49,962 nucleotides of DNA from DAONBD01 sp964525485 (GTDB taxonomy: Bacteria; Patescibacteriota; Gracilibacteria; UBA1369; LOWO2-01-FULL-3), in assembly GCA_964525485.1 (NCBI GenBank), contig CAZGHH010000005.1, positions 1 to 49,962 of the forward strand. Direction: 5' to 3'. Numbering within the stretch: the first letter of the stretch is position 1; every line of letters starts with the position of its first letter. A program made the position numbers and the translations under genes. This document shows, piece by piece, positions 41,077 through 49,348 of this stretch. The notes beneath the pieces were generated by a model. The model had not been told where the DNA came from and searched no databases. It saw nothing but the letters and a program-made list of their open reading frames with translations.

Positions 41077-42510
41077 TTATAAACCGATCTCTTTTTTGAT
41101 TGCGTTAATATCGCGGACAATTCTACTATCTTTTTTCAATGCTTTCAAAACTTTATTGCAAGCGTTAATGACTGTGGTATGCATTTTGCCACCAAAATCC
41201 TCACCGATTTTCTCAAAAGATTCATCAAGTTCATGTCTAATAATGTACATACAAACCTGGCGCGGAAGAAGAATTTCTTTCTTGCGAGCTTCGCCTAGTA
41301 GATCTGTCAATGGGACTCTGTAATACAATGCAACCGCTTCCATGACTTCTTTTGAAGTGATCTTTGAACGATCCATTTTTAGTCTTTCAATGTCGTAGCC
41401 GATGATTTCTTTTGCTCTATAAAGTTTTTTGAAAACATCAGCGGCACTTTGTATTGTAGGCACTCTGTTTTCGAGCTCAGCCTCCAAAATCACCTGTCTC
41501 AAAACACCCTCCAACTCTCTGACATTTGTCGTAACATTTGCAGCAATAAATTCCAAAACTTCAGGATCCACGATCACATTAGCCTCCATGCATTTGTTTT
41601 GCAAGATAGCGATTCTGGTCTCGAATTCCGGTGGAAGAAGTTCTGTCACCATTCCCATGCAGAATCTAGATGTAAGTCTCTTGTCGAGATCGTCGAGCTC
41701 TGATGGTGGTCGATCTGAAGTCAAAACAATTTGTTTGTTTGCATCATATAATTCATTGAATGTATGGAAAAACTCCTGTTGACTAGAATCTTTTTTTGCG
41801 AAGAATTGAATATCATCAATAAGTAGCACGTCCACATCTCTATAGTGCGATTTGAATTTTGGCATCTCGCGATTTTTGATCGCGTCCACAACCTCAGAAA
41901 CGAACCTCTCGGCAGTTACATATCGCACAACCTTTGATCCATCATCTTTCAAGATTGCGTTGCCGATAGATTGTAAAATATGTGTCTTTCCAAGTCCGAC
42001 TCCTCCGTAGATATACATAGGATTGTAAATTCCACCCGGAGTATTTGCGACAGCCTGAGCGGCTGCGTGAGGCAATCTATTCTCTTTCCCGACAACGAAA
42101 GTATCCAATGTGTATCTAGAATTCAACATTTTGCTCCGGACTCCATTTCCGAGATCAATTTCATTTTTCCCACGAACTTTTCTAGCTTTTTTCTCAGGCT
42201 CGGAAGTGATTTTTGAGACATCGACTCCGCTAGCATCTGATTTATCAGCGAGCTTACTATCAACTACGAACTCTATATTTGTAATAGAAGAATCAACTTC
42301 TTGAACAGCTTGCAAAACTTTGATGCCGTATTTACGAACGATCCAATCCTTCGCAAACTCGGTCGGGACAGCTATAATCAAAACTCTCGCGCCAACCTCA
42401 TCTTTAATCTCGGTAGCGATTGTATTTTGAAACCATGTAACAAAGTGAGCTCTCATTATTGTAGGCTCTATACGAGTCAAAACCTGTACCCAAAGTTCCT
42501 TATTTAACAT
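41077..42510 (-). CDS. dnaA: Chromosomal replication initiator DnaA
   Basis: AAA+ ATPase that opens the replication origin. The 477-residue protein has N-terminal domain I, a short linker, the ATPase core with Walker A GGVGLGKTH (near residue 170) and Walker B VDVLLIDDIQFF, and domain IV at the C-terminus. The domain IV signature, FGGRDHTTVLHA in most bacteria, reads FGGKMHTTVINA here (near 438-449), so two residues next to the invariant His are changed. The gap upstream is AT-rich and is the likely origin. No Shine-Dalgarno sequence precedes the ATG. Confidence 0.97.
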   Translation of the reverse strand: MLNKELWVQVLTRIEPTIMRAHFVTWFQNTIATEIKDEVGARVLIIAVPTEFAKDWIVRKYGIKVLQAVQEVDSSITNIEFVVDSKLADKSDASGVDVSKITSEPEKKARKVRGKNEIDLGNGVRSKMLNSRYTLDTFVVGKENRLPHAAAQAVANTPGGIYNPMYIYGGVGLGKTHILQSIGNAILKDDGSKVVRYVTAERFVSEVVDAIKNREMPKFKSHYRDVDVLLIDDIQFFAKKDSSQQEFFHTFNELYDANKQIVLTSDRPPSELDDLDKRLTSRFCMGMVTELLPPEFETRIAILQNKCMEANVIVDPEVLEFIAANVTTNVRELEGVLRQVILEAELENRVPTIQSAADVFKKLYRAKEIIGYDIERLKMDRSKITSKEVMEAVALYYRVPLTDLLGEARKKEILLPRQVCMYIIRHELDESFEKIGEDFGGKMHTTVINACNKVLKALKKDSRIVRDINAIKKEIGL

Positions 42511-42939
42511 GGAAAATAATTAGCTATGTTGATAAATGCCCCAACTTAGACCGGCCTTATAGTGTTCCCCAACACAAACCGATAAAATTGTTGTAATTTT
42601 TTTCTTTAAGATCGATCCCCATCGACTTAAAGATACATGACTTTTTGGTGGAAACTGACACCCTAGAAAATCCCCAAAAAGTTTCAAATGCGAGTGCAAT
42701 TCTAACCGCATTTTTCCCCCATCACAACCCCCTAAAACACCTTTTTCTCGAAATCAATATTTGGTGATTTAAAAAAAATAAAACACAATATGTTGTCTCT
42801 CAAGGTATATTTAAAAACATTATTAACTCATTTTCAATCACTCCCAAAATACAAATTTGACAACATGGCAATATCAAAAATTGTGATTTCAAAAAAAGTG
42901 GCTTTGCGAACGTAAAACCACCCTTCAAATTAAACTAAT
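42511..42939. other. Candidate replication origin (oriC) upstream of dnaA
   Basis: A 429-bp gap without a credible gene, the longest clean intergenic stretch here, directly upstream of dnaA. It holds AT-rich tracts (around 42769-42785 and 42805-42845) suited to unwinding. I find only one near match to the DnaA box, TTATCAACA on the minus strand at 42527-42535 (one mismatch to TTATCCACA), and no cluster of canonical boxes. Position and composition support oriC; the missing box cluster weakens it. Confidence 0.5.
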
Positions 42940-44601
42940 TTAAACAATAGCTCGAACTATATCTTGATATGTAACAGCGATAATTAACAGCATTATAAGA
43001 GCATATCCCAACATATGAACATAATTTTCCCACTTCGCAGGAATAGGTCTTCCCAAGATAAACTCTATCAATATAAAAAGTAATTTCCCTCCATCCAGTG
43101 CAGGGAAAGGAAGTATATTCAAAACTCCCAAACTAATAGACAACAAAGCTATGAAACGAATAAGTGGAATAAGTCCTTCTTTGACATAAGCCCCCGTCAT
43201 CTGAGCTATTCCCACAGGGCCCGCAACTCCTTCAGATATTTCACCCGAACTGACAAAACTTCTCACAAAATCAACAAACATAACTCCGGTAATTTTTGCA
43301 GTTCTATAAACTTCTTTTAAAGCATGCCAAGGAGCTGTATAAAAAGGATATTTCTCATTTGTTATTGCAGTTACAGAAGTTAATTGATCGGAATCATACA
43401 AACTGAAACCATTGGCGCTAGGAGTAAAAAGTCCTGACAAATAAACGCCAACCTTCCCAGCTTCAGGAGTAATTTCTTTATATATTTCAGTACCATCTCT
43501 ATTAATAGCAAACAACAACGCCTGCCCATCATTTTCAGTTATGAATTTGACTAAATCCTCCGGGTTATTAAACTTTTTCCCGTTTACGGAGACTATTATA
43601 TCTCTATCAATGAGGCCGGCTTTTTCAGCGGATTTACCTTTTACAACACCCGTAACTATGACCTGCTTGCGCGCATCTACAGGAATTATTAAATCCTGCC
43701 TATTCCCATCTCTATACACCGTAAATACAGCCTGATTTATTCCATCTGTTAATTTTAAATAATCATTCACAGAATAAACCTGCTGATCATTCACAGATAC
43801 TATCACATCTCCGGCCCTGAGTCCGGCTTTATAAAAAGGAGATTCTTTGTCTATTTCATAAATACGTACTCTGGGAAAACTAAAAAGATTATAAAATCCA
43901 AGCCCCAAAATATTTTCATCTAAAATTTTCTTACCATTTAATGAGGCAACTTCCTTATAATCAATAACATTTTGTTCCGTGACTTCATAATTCAAAATTT
44001 CACCTCCACGCGCTATCTCATAACGCCCAATCGGATTAGCCAACAAATCAGCTACATCACTCGGATCGGAAATCTCTTTATTGTTCACAGAAACAATCGT
44101 ATCCCCCATTTGAAACCCAAGCCCTTCAGCCATTCCGCCACCGGCAACGACTTTGACAATCGGACCTTCTTTCAATTTTATCACCCCGCTATTAACAGCC
44201 GGCAAAACATCATCAGCCGTCAAAAGCGGTTCCATTCCAAACATAAAACCGAAAGAAATTAAAACCCAAGCAAGCAAAAAATTCATAAAAACACCTGCAA
44301 CCATAACTTTTGCACGAGTCCTCATATTTCTATGTGAAAAACTCTTCAATACATTCTTTTTACTCACTCCTTTACTACTCTCCATACCAAAAAGCCGTAC
44401 AAATCCACCAAAAGGAATAGCCCCTATACTATAAAGAGTATCTCCTTTTTTTTTCTTCCAAATCCTTGGCGGAAATCCGATTCCAAATTCTTCCACTTTG
44501 ATACCGGATCTTTTCGCAGCGATAAAGTGTCCAAATTCATGCACCAAAACAAGTATCGAAAAAACGACCACAAAAGCTCCTATTGTAAAAAGAATATTCA
44601 T
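42940..44601 (-). CDS. rseP: Site-2 intramembrane metalloprotease RseP/RasP with three PDZ-like domains
   Basis: Membrane-embedded zinc protease that cuts transmembrane substrates. The HExxH motif is in VLVHEFGHF, residue ~20 from the chosen start, and the second zinc motif is in LNILPFPALDGGKLLF near the C-terminus. Between them are three PDZ-like units: one ending in GFQMGDTIVSVNNKEISDPS, one with PFYKAGLRAGDVIVSVND, one with SAEKAGLIDRDIIVSVNGKK. E. coli RseP has two PDZ domains and about 450 residues; this one has 553. The ATG at 44601 places HExxH at the usual position; an in-frame ATG at 44640 adds 13 residues. It is the last gene of the run after frr. Confidence 0.93.
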   Translation of the reverse strand: MNILFTIGAFVVVFSILVLVHEFGHFIAAKRSGIKVEEFGIGFPPRIWKKKKGDTLYSIGAIPFGGFVRLFGMESSKGVSKKNVLKSFSHRNMRTRAKVMVAGVFMNFLLAWVLISFGFMFGMEPLLTADDVLPAVNSGVIKLKEGPIVKVVAGGGMAEGLGFQMGDTIVSVNNKEISDPSDVADLLANPIGRYEIARGGEILNYEVTEQNVIDYKEVASLNGKKILDENILGLGFYNLFSFPRVRIYEIDKESPFYKAGLRAGDVIVSVNDQQVYSVNDYLKLTDGINQAVFTVYRDGNRQDLIIPVDARKQVIVTGVVKGKSAEKAGLIDRDIIVSVNGKKFNNPEDLVKFITENDGQALLFAINRDGTEIYKEITPEAGKVGVYLSGLFTPSANGFSLYDSDQLTSVTAITNEKYPFYTAPWHALKEVYRTAKITGVMFVDFVRSFVSSGEISEGVAGPVGIAQMTGAYVKEGLIPLIRFIALLSISLGVLNILPFPALDGGKLLFILIEFILGRPIPAKWENYVHMLGYALIMLLIIAVTYQDIVRAIV

Positions 44602-44687
44602 TGGGATGGGGTTAAATCCGAGATTAAGTACAGGCTTCATTTGCCCGACATATAATATCCGAGCAATGACTCAAAGCTCGGACAAAT

Positions 44688-45245
44688 TTAGATCGTCATT
44701 ATGTCTTTCTCTTTTGCTTTCGCAAGCTCTTCGATTTGTTTATTCATACTATCGACTTCTTTTTGGAGATTATCCTCAGCGCCAAAAAACTCATCCTCAG
44801 TAATTGTTTTATCTTCTTTCATTCTTTTGAAAGCGCCTTGAGCCTCCTGTCTTTCTGTACGAATTCCAATTCTTGCTTCCTCGGCAAGAGCCTTCGCTCT
44901 TTTTACAACCTCAGCACGTCTTTCTTCTGTTAATGGAGGCATATTCAAAATAACCGCCAATCCGTTATTTACTGGATTTAGTCCCAACCCACTGTTCGCA
45001 ATAGATTTCTCGATCGCAATCAGAGCATTCCTATCCCAAGGTTGGATAGACAAAGTCTTGGCATCCGGAACAGATATATTCGCAATCGCTTTCATTGGTT
45101 GGAGTACGCCGTACATATCAACCATCAAACCTTCGACCAGAGCGGTCGAAGCTCTGCCAATTTGTAATTTTTTGTATTCTTCTTGTAAGTGAAGAAATGT
45201 TTTTTGGAAATTTTCTTTCGTCTTTGCCATCGTTTCGTTAACCAT
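44688..45245 (-). CDS. frr: Ribosome recycling factor
   Basis: Splits post-termination ribosomes together with EF-G. The 185-residue protein has the normal RRF length and blocks: LQIGRASTALVEGLMVDMYG, SVPDAKTLSIQPWDRNALIA, IEKSIANSGLGLNPVNNGLA and LTEERRAEVVKRAKALAEEA. It lies 43 bp downstream of pyrH on the same strand, the common pyrH-frr order of bacteria. An internal ATG six codons on (MAKTKENF) is a possible start. Confidence 0.97.
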   Translation of the reverse strand: MVNETMAKTKENFQKTFLHLQEEYKKLQIGRASTALVEGLMVDMYGVLQPMKAIANISVPDAKTLSIQPWDRNALIAIEKSIANSGLGLNPVNNGLAVILNMPPLTEERRAEVVKRAKALAEEARIGIRTERQEAQGAFKRMKEDKTITEDEFFGAEDNLQKEVDSMNKQIEELAKAKEKDIMTI

Positions 45246-45288
45246 TATATTTTTTGTTAAAAATTATTTTTTAATGTGAAGCTGTAAA

Positions 45289-46092
45289 CTAATTTATCAA
45301 TGTTCCAATTTTTTCGCCTCTAACAGCCTTTTCTATCAATCCTTCTTTATTTAAATTAAAAACTAGCATAGGAATTTTAGCCTTTTTCAAAATCTTCGCA
45401 CAAGTTAAATCCATCACCGAAAGTTTCTTTTTTACAACATCATCGTATTTTAATGTTTCAAATTTCTTGGCTGTTTTAAATTTCGTCGGATCTTTATCAT
45501 AGACCCCATCAACTTTTGTAGCCTTTATCACAACATCGCACTTCATATCAGCAGCTCTTATCGCCGCAGCACTATCTGTAGTATAAAGCGGCTGCCCAGT
45601 CCCTCCTCCAAAAACCACGACATATCCTTTTTTCAAGAAAATCTTTCCCTTCGCAATTGAATAAGTTTCAACGCCTTTTACGGGAAAGGCAGTCAAAGCC
45701 TTGGCTTTTACCCCAACCATTTTCAGTACGGACTCAAAAGCCATCGCATTCATATTTGTCGCCATCATACCTAGCGTATCAGAGGTAATTCGATCGAGTT
45801 CCTTGCCGAAACTACCGTTCACTTCAGCGACGCCTTTCGCAAATTTCGTCTTTGAAACCTTTACAACTTTATCGGTCGATATATCCTGCGTATTACTTCC
45901 GTTCGCAGCAAAATCACGATATCTCCAGATATTTCCACCTCCAATCACTATCCCGATTTCGACTCCAAGTTTTTTTAATTTTTTAATTCTTTCAGCAAAA
46001 CGCAAAGCGGTTTCGAAATCCACTCCGCCATTCAAAGATCCTTTCAAAACTTCTCCGGACATTTTCAGCAGAATCCTTTTGTATTTGATCAT
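45289..46092 (-). CDS. pyrH: UMP kinase PyrH with an internal insertion
   Basis: Phosphorylates UMP to UDP. Amino acid kinase fold: MIKYKRILLKMSGEVLKG, VIGGGNIWR, TSDTLGMMATNMNAMAF, VVFGGGTGQPLYTTDSAAAI and IKATKVDGVYDKDP. At 267 residues it is about 25-30 longer than usual. The extra segment lies near residues 58-95, between GGGNIWRYRD and DRITSDTLGM, where other PyrH proteins have a short loop at the UMP-binding side. It starts two bases after the stop of the upstream small membrane protein and precedes frr. Confidence 0.95.
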   Translation of the reverse strand: MIKYKRILLKMSGEVLKGSLNGGVDFETALRFAERIKKLKKLGVEIGIVIGGGNIWRYRDFAANGSNTQDISTDKVVKVSKTKFAKGVAEVNGSFGKELDRITSDTLGMMATNMNAMAFESVLKMVGVKAKALTAFPVKGVETYSIAKGKIFLKKGYVVVFGGGTGQPLYTTDSAAAIRAADMKCDVVIKATKVDGVYDKDPTKFKTAKKFETLKYDDVVKKKLSVMDLTCAKILKKAKIPMLVFNLNKEGLIEKAVRGEKIGTLIN

Positions 46093-46094
46093 AT

Positions 46095-46586
46095 TTATCT
46101 AAAAATTAACCAAGCGATTAAAATCCCAAGAACAATCCCGGCCGCAAAAAGAATAGGAAGTTTTTTTCCCCCGGTTTCCTCTTCATGAGCATTAGCCAAA
46201 TCTGTAAGCAAGTTGGTGGAAACTATCACATCTTCATCAGCATTTTTTCTCAAAATATCTTCATAAGTATGAGTCGCGACAAGCGTAACAAATTTATCAA
46301 ATTTAATACGAACTTTGTCAGCAACTTGAGACTGCTCCCCTACAGCTTCTATTCCGCTTTTTTTACCAAGTTTATCACTTATAGGAGCGAAATCATCAAT
46401 AGCGGAATCAATATCCGAGAATTCATAAGAAGAAATTTTTTCCACACGCCCTACAACATCCTCATCAAAAGCAACCTCCCCATCATTATCATTTTTCTCA
46501 AGATGACCTATTTCAAAACCATCATCCTTCGAGTCATCTCCGGAAAGTTTATTCAAATCTATAATTGAATCATCTTGATTGTCCAT
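46095..46586 (-). CDS. Small acidic tail-anchored membrane protein, unknown function
   Basis: 163 residues: an acidic, Asp-rich N-terminal region of about 130 residues (SIIDLNKLSGDDSKDDGFEI and similar) and one C-terminal membrane segment, LPILFAAGIVLGILIAWLIF, ending in Arg. This is a tail-anchored layout with the acidic part in the cytoplasm. No family is recognised. It is the first gene of the pyrH-frr-rseP run and has a plausible promoter of its own. Confidence 0.75.
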   Translation of the reverse strand: MDNQDDSIIDLNKLSGDDSKDDGFEIGHLEKNDNDGEVAFDEDVVGRVEKISSYEFSDIDSAIDDFAPISDKLGKKSGIEAVGEQSQVADKVRIKFDKFVTLVATHTYEDILRKNADEDVIVSTNLLTDLANAHEEETGGKKLPILFAAGIVLGILIAWLIFR

Positions 46587-46595
46587 ATCAAGGAA

Positions 46596-46623
46596 AATCT
46601 ATCACAATTCAGTAAAAATTCAA
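46596..46623 (-). promoter_or_regulatory. Possible promoter of the pyrH-frr run
   Basis: Minus strand TTGAAT (46618-46623), 16-bp spacer, TAGATT (46596-46601), about 10 bp before the ATG at 46586. The resulting leader would be only a few nucleotides long. Confidence 0.5.
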
Positions 46624-46671
46624 AACAAAAGAAAGCATAAAAAAGTCAAAAAATACAAAAGCATAGAATTT

Positions 46672-46719
46672 AAAAAGTCCGAGATCTAAGCTGCAATATC
46701 ACAGCTAGATCCCGGACTT
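46672..46719 (-). terminator. Intrinsic terminator after groEL
   Basis: Long hairpin on the minus strand: AAGTCCGGGATCTAGCTG pairs with CAGCTTAGATCTCGGACTT (one mismatch, one bulge) around a TGATATTG loop, followed by a T run (complement of 46672-46676). It ends 19 bp past the groEL stop codon. Confidence 0.85.
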
Positions 46720-46737
46720 CGTTTATTCATAAAATTC

Positions 46738-48381
46738 CTACATATCCATTCCCATGCCAGGCATTCCACCCATAGCTCCGGCTCCTCCACCACAACAATC
46801 TTTTTTCTCTGGAATATCAGAAATAGCGCCACCCATAGTGAGGAACAAAGCCGCGACAGAAGCCGCGTTTTTGAGAGCACTGCGAGTCACCATTTTTGGA
46901 TCTACTATCCCGGCTTTGACAAGATCTGTGTATTCATCTTTCGCCGCATCATATCCGACGTTCCCTTTTTCTTTTTTAACTTTTTCCAAAACCTCTTTTG
47001 GATCTTTACCGGCGTTAATAGCAATTTGCATCAATGGAACCTGCAAAGCATTTTTAACAATTTCAACTCCTGTCATCTCGTCTCTATCCCCTTTCAATCC
47101 ATCGAGAGCATCGATAGCTCTCACGAGAGCGACACCACCTCCGGCGACTATTCCTTCTTCGATCGCAGCCTTCGTAGCATTCAATGCGTCCTCAATACGC
47201 AACTTTTTTTCTTTCAATTCCAACTCGGTAGCCGCACCGACTTTTATCACGCCGACACCTCCAGCCAACTTCGCCAATCTCTCCTGTAGTTTTTCTCTAT
47301 CGAAATCTGATGAAGTTTTTGACAATAATACTTTTAACTCATCGACACGATCTTCAATCTGATGTTTATTTCCTTTTCCACCGACGATAGTAGTCTTGTC
47401 TTTGTCAGCGACGAGCCTTCGAGCCTCACCCAAATGAGCCAATTCAGCATTTTCCAATTTCAAACCGATTTCTTCACTGATTACAGTCCCCCCTGTAAGA
47501 ATTGCAATGTCTTTCAACATCTCTTTTCTGCGTTCACCGAAAGCCGGTGCTTTCACAGCAAGTATATTGAAAACTCCTCGGAGTTTATTCAAAACCAAAG
47601 TTGCAAGAGCCTCGCCATCCACATCCTCCGCGATAATAACGAGTTGTTTACTACCACCCTGCGCAACCTTCTCAAGAACAGGAAGAAGATCTTGAACAGA
47701 AGAAACTTTTTTGTCGGTTATGAGGATTTTCACATCTTCATAGACAGCTTCCATACGAGATGGATCCGTCACGAAATATGGAGAAATATACCCATTATCG
47801 AATTGCATTCCTTCTACAACTTCTTTTTCGATTCCCATCGTCTGAGATTCTTCGACCGTGATAACTCCGTCGTTTCCGACCAAGTCCATCACGTCGGCGA
47901 TAAGTCCACCGACTTCATCGTCTTGAGCGGAAATTGTCGCAACCTGTGCAATTTTTTCCTTGCTATCACCGACTTGAATCGCCATTTCCTCAAGTTCTTT
48001 TTCGACCGCCTTCACGGCTTTTTCGATTCCTTTTTTCATGTGCATTGCATTTGCACCATCAGTGAGGTGTTTCAAGCCTTCGCCAATCATCGCCTCAGCG
48101 AGAACAGTCGCAGTCGTGGTACCATCGCCGGCTGTGTCATTTGTCTTCGTTGCAACTTCTTTCACGAGTTGAGCTCCCATATTTTCCTCTGGATCTGGAA
48201 GATCAATTTCTTTTGCGATCGTCACACCATCATTAGTGATCGCAGGTCCTCCGTATTTCTTGTCATAAACGACATTTCTACCCTTAGGTCCAAGTGTTAC
48301 CTTTACAGCGTGAGACAAAACCTGAACTCCTTTGAATAATTTTGTGCGGGCTTCATCCCCGAAAATAATTTTTTTTGCCAT
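46738..48381 (-). CDS. groEL: Chaperonin GroEL (Hsp60)
   Basis: Forms the double-ring folding chamber with GroES. The 547-residue protein has the standard length and blocks: VTLGPKGRNVVYDKKYGGPA, AGDGTTTATVLAEAMI, GYISPYFVTDPSRMEAVYED, AVKAPAFGERRKEMLKDIAI and VAGGGVALVRAIDAL. The C-terminal tail is the usual Gly/Met repeat but starts with a Cys-Cys pair (KKDCCGGGAGAMGG). It is 81 bp downstream of groES and shares its heat-shock promoter. An intrinsic terminator follows. Confidence 0.99.
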   Translation of the reverse strand: MAKKIIFGDEARTKLFKGVQVLSHAVKVTLGPKGRNVVYDKKYGGPAITNDGVTIAKEIDLPDPEENMGAQLVKEVATKTNDTAGDGTTTATVLAEAMIGEGLKHLTDGANAMHMKKGIEKAVKAVEKELEEMAIQVGDSKEKIAQVATISAQDDEVGGLIADVMDLVGNDGVITVEESQTMGIEKEVVEGMQFDNGYISPYFVTDPSRMEAVYEDVKILITDKKVSSVQDLLPVLEKVAQGGSKQLVIIAEDVDGEALATLVLNKLRGVFNILAVKAPAFGERRKEMLKDIAILTGGTVISEEIGLKLENAELAHLGEARRLVADKDKTTIVGGKGNKHQIEDRVDELKVLLSKTSSDFDREKLQERLAKLAGGVGVIKVGAATELELKEKKLRIEDALNATKAAIEEGIVAGGGVALVRAIDALDGLKGDRDEMTGVEIVKNALQVPLMQIAINAGKDPKEVLEKVKKEKGNVGYDAAKDEYTDLVKAGIVDPKMVTRSALKNAASVAALFLTMGGAISDIPEKKDCCGGGAGAMGGMPGMGMDM

Positions 48382-48462
48382 AGTTCGTAAATTGTTAGTT
48401 ATAAGTTTAAATTTTTGTTAAATTTTGATTGAATGTTTTTGCGCAAATAAAGCTCAAATATA

Positions 48463-48759
48463 TTACCCTTCAATCCTCGCCAAAATATCAGACATATTTA
48501 GAACCAAAAGTTCTTTACCATCAACTTTTACTTCTGTCGGACCGTATTTGGTAAATAAAACCTTATCACCTTCTTTCACTTCCATAGGAAGCATTTGCCC
48601 ACCATCGAGCATTTTGCCGGGACCCACAGCAAGAACAATTCCCTTCTGAGGTCTCTCTTTGTTTGCAGTGTCCGGAATGATAATTCCTGAGGCTGAAGTT
48701 GTTTCTTCGATTTTAGCCTCGACGATCACATGATCGGACGTTGGAACGATTTTTGCCAT
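48463..48759 (-). CDS. groES: Co-chaperonin GroES (Hsp10)
   Basis: Lid of the GroEL chamber. The 98-residue protein has the mobile loop near residues 18-35 (EETTSASGIIIPDTANKERP), then KGIVLAVGPGKM, VKEGDKVLFTKYGPTEVKVD and the end LNMSDILARIE. First gene of the groESL operon, directly behind a consensus promoter with a CIRCE operator. The ATG lacks a Shine-Dalgarno sequence. Confidence 0.98.
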   Translation of the reverse strand: MAKIVPTSDHVIVEAKIEETTSASGIIIPDTANKERPQKGIVLAVGPGKMLDGGQMLPMEVKEGDKVLFTKYGPTEVKVDGKELLVLNMSDILARIEG

Positions 48760-48788
48760 ATTTATTTAAGGTTAATTTATAAGAAAAA

Positions 48789-48815
48789 TTAGCACCCCGT
48801 ATTATAGAGTGCTAA
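48789..48815 (-). promoter_or_regulatory. CIRCE operator (HrcA binding site)
   Basis: Inverted repeat TTAGCACCC-N9-GAGTGCTAA, matching the CIRCE consensus TTAGCACTC-N9-GAGTGCTAA with one mismatch. The 9-bp spacer contains the -10 box of the groES promoter, so bound HrcA would block RNA polymerase. hrcA itself is not in the window. Confidence 0.93.
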
Positions 48816-48828
48816 AAAACTTAGTCAA
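48801..48828 (-). promoter_or_regulatory. groESL promoter
   Basis: Minus strand TTGACT (48823-48828), 16-bp spacer, perfect TATAAT (48801-48806), interlocked with the CIRCE operator. The leader to the groES ATG is about 35 nt. Confidence 0.92.
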
Positions 48829-48846
48829 GAAAAATTAACAGCCAAT

Positions 48847-48874
48847 TTGACAACATGTACGAATGAGCTAAAAT
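48847..48874 (+). promoter_or_regulatory. Promoter of the 140-residue protein gene
   Basis: Perfect TTGACA (48847-48852), 16-bp spacer, TAAAAT (48869-48874). The leader to the ATG at 48906 would be about 25 nt. It is divergent from the groESL promoter, with the two -35 boxes 18 bp apart. Confidence 0.8.
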
Positions 48875-48905
48875 CTCCTCCATTAAATAATTTCAAACAA
48901 ACAAT

Positions 48906-49328
48906 ATGGACTTAGAATCATTACAAAACTACTTAGATAAACATCCGCAAATAGAACGAGCTGTAGACGAAGTAGAAATCAGAATATCAAGTGCAACAGA
49001 CGCAGTACTTGAAAAGTTAGGAGGTGCAATCAGGCAAAGTTTATTAGTAAGCGCAAATTTAAGAGACAAAGCAGATGATGTAGTATCGGATATAATGTTC
49101 AATCCATTTGAGCCAATTTCTGAAATGACAATAAAAATATGTGAAATTGCCAGATCGGAAACCGCACAAGCAATCCCGGGATTGATAGCAGCCATACCTG
49201 GAACAACAGTCAGACTGACTAAAGCTGTAATAGAAGAAGTTATTTATAAAGCAGAAGAAATAATAAATGGAGTCAGAAGAAACGGCCTCATCGGATACAC
49301 TGATATAGACGACTCAAAAGCAGCCTAA
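48906..49328 (+). CDS. Small protein of unknown function, predicted helical
   Basis: 140 residues, mostly amphipathic helix (ISSATDAVLEKLGGAIRQSL; PGTTVRLTKAVIEEVIYKAE) with a mildly hydrophobic middle (AQAIPGLIAAIPGTTV). No signal peptide and no recognised family. Gene status rests on a good promoter, a proper ATG and an uninterrupted frame with ordinary composition. It lies between the divergent groESL operon and the convergent RNase Y gene, with a 20-bp gap to the latter. Confidence 0.7.
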   Translation: MDLESLQNYLDKHPQIERAVDEVEIRISSATDAVLEKLGGAIRQSLLVSANLRDKADDVVSDIMFNPFEPISEMTIKICEIARSETAQAIPGLIAAIPGTTVRLTKAVIEEVIYKAEEIINGVRRNGLIGYTDIDDSKAA

Positions 49329-49348
49329 AACAACAACCCGTACCCCCC

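Noticed and set aside
47362..48339. 325-codon open frame antisense to groEL
   Set aside because: It lies entirely opposite a certain gene; long antisense frames are common over conserved AT-rich genes and the translation has no recognisable domain.
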